From Aureimonas phyllosphaerae (GTDB lineage Bacteria > Pseudomonadota > Alphaproteobacteria > Rhizobiales > Rhizobiaceae), in the NCBI RefSeq assembly GCF_900113065.1, contig NZ_FOOA01000003.1, positions 124,001-188,000 of the forward strand: a stretch of DNA of 64,000 nucleotides. The letters are read 5' to 3'. Position numbers and translations under genes: made by a program. This document shows, piece after piece, positions 62,606 through 64,000 of the stretch; positions within the stretch are counted from its first letter, which is position 1, and each line of letters starts with the position of its first letter. The notes under the pieces are model-generated. The model made no database searches and had not been told where the DNA came from. It saw nothing but the letters and a program-made list of their open reading frames with translations.

Positions 62606-63187
62606 ATGTTCGCGCGCTCTGAACTTTTCGCCGACCTGCCCTTCCTGCCGCCTGCCTTCTCGCTGCGCGCGGAAACCGCCGCGGACGAATCCGCGCGCGA
62701 GTCGCTGCTCGATGCCGCTATGGGCCCGAACCGCCGCCGCAAGTCGTCGGAGGCGATCCGTCGCGACCGCCTGCCCGCCGAGGGCCTTTCGCTCGTCGCC
62801 GAGTCGGACGAGGGCGAACTGCTCGGCACCGTGCGTCTGTGGAACGTCTCGGCGGGTTCGCGCGAGGGTGCGGAGGTGCCGGCGCTGCTTCTCGGGCCGC
62901 TGGCGGTCTCCACGCGCTGCGAGGGCCTCGGCATCGGCTCCGCGCTGATGCGTCGGGCGATCGCGGAAAGCCGCTGGCGCGGCCACGGGGCGATCGTGCT
63001 CGTAGGCGATGCGCCGTTCTACGAGCGGTTCGGCTTTGCGGCGGACCGGGCGGCCGACCTCGCCATGCCGGGCCCCTTCGAACGCCACCGCCTGCTCGGG
63101 CTGGAACTGCGCGACGGCGCCCTGTCCGGCGCGCGCGGCGCGATCGTGCCCACGGGACGCCTCGTCGAGACGCTGGCGGCCGCCTGA
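62606..63187 (+). CDS. GNAT family N-acetyltransferase
   Basis: A 193-residue protein. The acetyl-CoA-binding motif lies around LLGPLAVSTRCEGLGIGSAL (about 95-114), with the Q/RxxGxG/A equivalent RCEGLGIG. The end FYERFGFA (about 137-144) is the C-terminal GNAT strand. Position after ornithine decarboxylase suggests polyamine or ornithine acetylation, but that is inference. The start ATG has GGAGG 11 bases before it. Confidence 0.9.
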   Translation: MFARSELFADLPFLPPAFSLRAETAADESARESLLDAAMGPNRRRKSSEAIRRDRLPAEGLSLVAESDEGELLGTVRLWNVSAGSREGAEVPALLLGPLAVSTRCEGLGIGSALMRRAIAESRWRGHGAIVLVGDAPFYERFGFAADRAADLAMPGPFERHRLLGLELRDGALSGARGAIVPTGRLVETLAAA

Positions 63188-63342
63188 CAGCGGAGATCGT
63201 AAGGTTCCCGTTTAATATCCCCTGACCGACCTTTGCCTTTGATCCCGGCGCGCGAACATGCTTCACGTGATGCGGGGGACGATACCGCCGCCGAGCCGAT
63301 GTGCCCGGCGGCCTTCTACGATGGCATGGCTTGGAACTGGTA

Positions 63343-64000
63343 ATGACGGGGGACGCCGCGAGCCGACTGGCCGCTGCCGAAAACAGGATCGCGGACCTGA
63401 CGCGCGAGAACGAACGGCTCCGGTCCTGCGGGGCGCTCGACGGCGGCGTGGATGGTCACACGCCCCTATCCATAGCCGTCTATGAAACGCTGCTCGGCGG
63501 CGTATCCGACTCCGCTCTCATCGTAACCGACCCCGCCGGGCGGATCGTCGCCTGGAACGCGGCCGCGACCACGATCTTCGGCTGGGCGGCCGAGGAGGTC
63601 GTCGGCCAGTCCGCCAACCGCATCTTCCTGCCTGAGGACCGTGCGGCCGACCCGCTCGCGCGGGAGATGGCGACGGCCATCCGGGACGGTCGCGCCCGGG
63701 ACGACCGATGGCTGCAGCGCTCCGACGGGTCGCGCTTCTTCGCTCGCGGCGAACTCGTGCCGATGCGCGGCCGCGACGGCGCGACGACCGGTTTCCTCAA
63801 AATCCTGCGGGACCGGACCGAGGAGGAGCGCTCGCGCCTCGAGCTGGCCGCGAGCCGCGAGCGTCTGCAGTTCGCGCTTGACGCCTCCGCCCTGATCGGC
63901 ACCTGGGACTGGGTGATCCCCGAAGACATCATCTACGCCGATGCCCGCTTCGCCGCGCTATACGGGGTCGACGAGGCGGAGGCGGCATCGGGCCTTCCCC
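63343..64000 (+). CDS. PAS-domain sensor kinase, N-terminal part (runs off the window)
   Basis: 219 codons are visible. A short N-terminal coiled coil (AAAENRIADLTRENERLR) is followed by a PAS domain at about 45-155 with DSALIVTDPAGRIVAWN and FGWAAEEVVGQ, then a second PAS beginning near 165 (RLQFALDASALIGTWDW). The start of this type is common in HWE or HisKA_2 histidine kinases of Rhizobiales. The kinase domain is outside the window, so the class is inferred. No membrane segments are seen, so a cytosolic sensor is likely. Confidence 0.82.
   Translation, partial: MTGDAASRLAAAENRIADLTRENERLRSCGALDGGVDGHTPLSIAVYETLLGGVSDSALIVTDPAGRIVAWNAAATTIFGWAAEEVVGQSANRIFLPEDRAADPLAREMATAIRDGRARDDRWLQRSDGSRFFARGELVPMRGRDGATTGFLKILRDRTEEERSRLELAASRERLQFALDASALIGTWDWVIPEDIIYADARFAALYGVDEAEAASGLP

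Noticed and set aside
1-64000. Search for tRNA, rRNA, integrase, transposase, att sites and CRISPR
   Set aside because: None was recognised by reading; no integrase- or transposase-like protein and no direct-repeat arrays were found.

Overview
The window is about 64 kb of GC-rich chromosomal DNA, densely packed with genes, from an alphaproteobacterium of the order Hyphomicrobiales (Rhizobiales). An Aurantimonadaceae-like genus is my best guess, but that is inference. Supporting markers are a rhizobial-type asparaginase, an Omp25/31-like barrel with an N-terminal AxDVVYEEP segment, DUF992 and DUF1007 proteins, an alphaproteobacterial aa3-oxidase subunit IV, a RegB/RegA-type pair and an alphaproteobacterial ornithine decarboxylase. 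I see no rRNA, tRNA, CRISPR array, insertion sequence or prophage. The window opens inside a short-chain dehydrogenase (minus strand) and closes inside a PAS-domain sensor kinase (plus strand).

Layout. 1-6653 (minus): a complete Mrp/Mnh-type cation/proton antiporter operon in the order A-B-C-D-E-F-G, mostly with overlapping stop/start codons, followed by a DUF423 gene. 6856-12664: methionine sulfoxide reductase B, oligopeptidase B, a two-gene cytochrome c operon, Fe/Mn superoxide dismutase and a lipoprotein L,D-transpeptidase. 12692-17113: kynureninase, a DHH phosphoesterase, a DUF2171 protein, a 50-aa membrane peptide and an MFS transporter. 17288-24304 (plus): one tight operon encoding cytochrome bo-type quinol oxidase (cyoABCD), a SURF1 protein and a RegB/RegA-like redox two-component pair. 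24373-25074: a HAD phosphatase.

25123-37024 is the most interesting accessory region, a carbohydrate catabolic island with no transporter. It holds a class-I-aldolase-like barrel divergent from an archaeal-type (ADP-dependent) sugar kinase homologue, an SDR, a DeoR regulator, a LacI regulator with a near-perfect palindromic operator, a PfkB kinase plus GatZ-type protein (the tagatose kinase / tagatose-6-phosphate 4-epimerase arrangement known from Agrobacterium), a Gfo/Idh/MocA oxidoreductase, an esterase, a 58-aa orphan and a fused DhaK-DhaL kinase.

37148-64000 is mostly housekeeping: DUF983, a Rieske-FAD reductase fusion, a TM2 protein, a HerA-like ATPase, CorA, a NYN/OST-HTH protein, asparaginase, DUF3750, a second PfkB kinase, an outer-membrane barrel, class I fructose-bisphosphate aldolase, a FUSC transporter, a TPR lipoprotein, DUF992, COX subunit IV, a PfpI-like protein, RecX, a VirC1/ParA-like protein with a degenerate P-loop, a PuuD-like hydrolase, a DUF1007-NicO metal-export pair, a second L,D-transpeptidase, a LysR regulator, ornithine decarboxylase with a structured leader, a GNAT acetyltransferase and the partial sensor kinase. 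Several strong rho-independent terminators separate these units.
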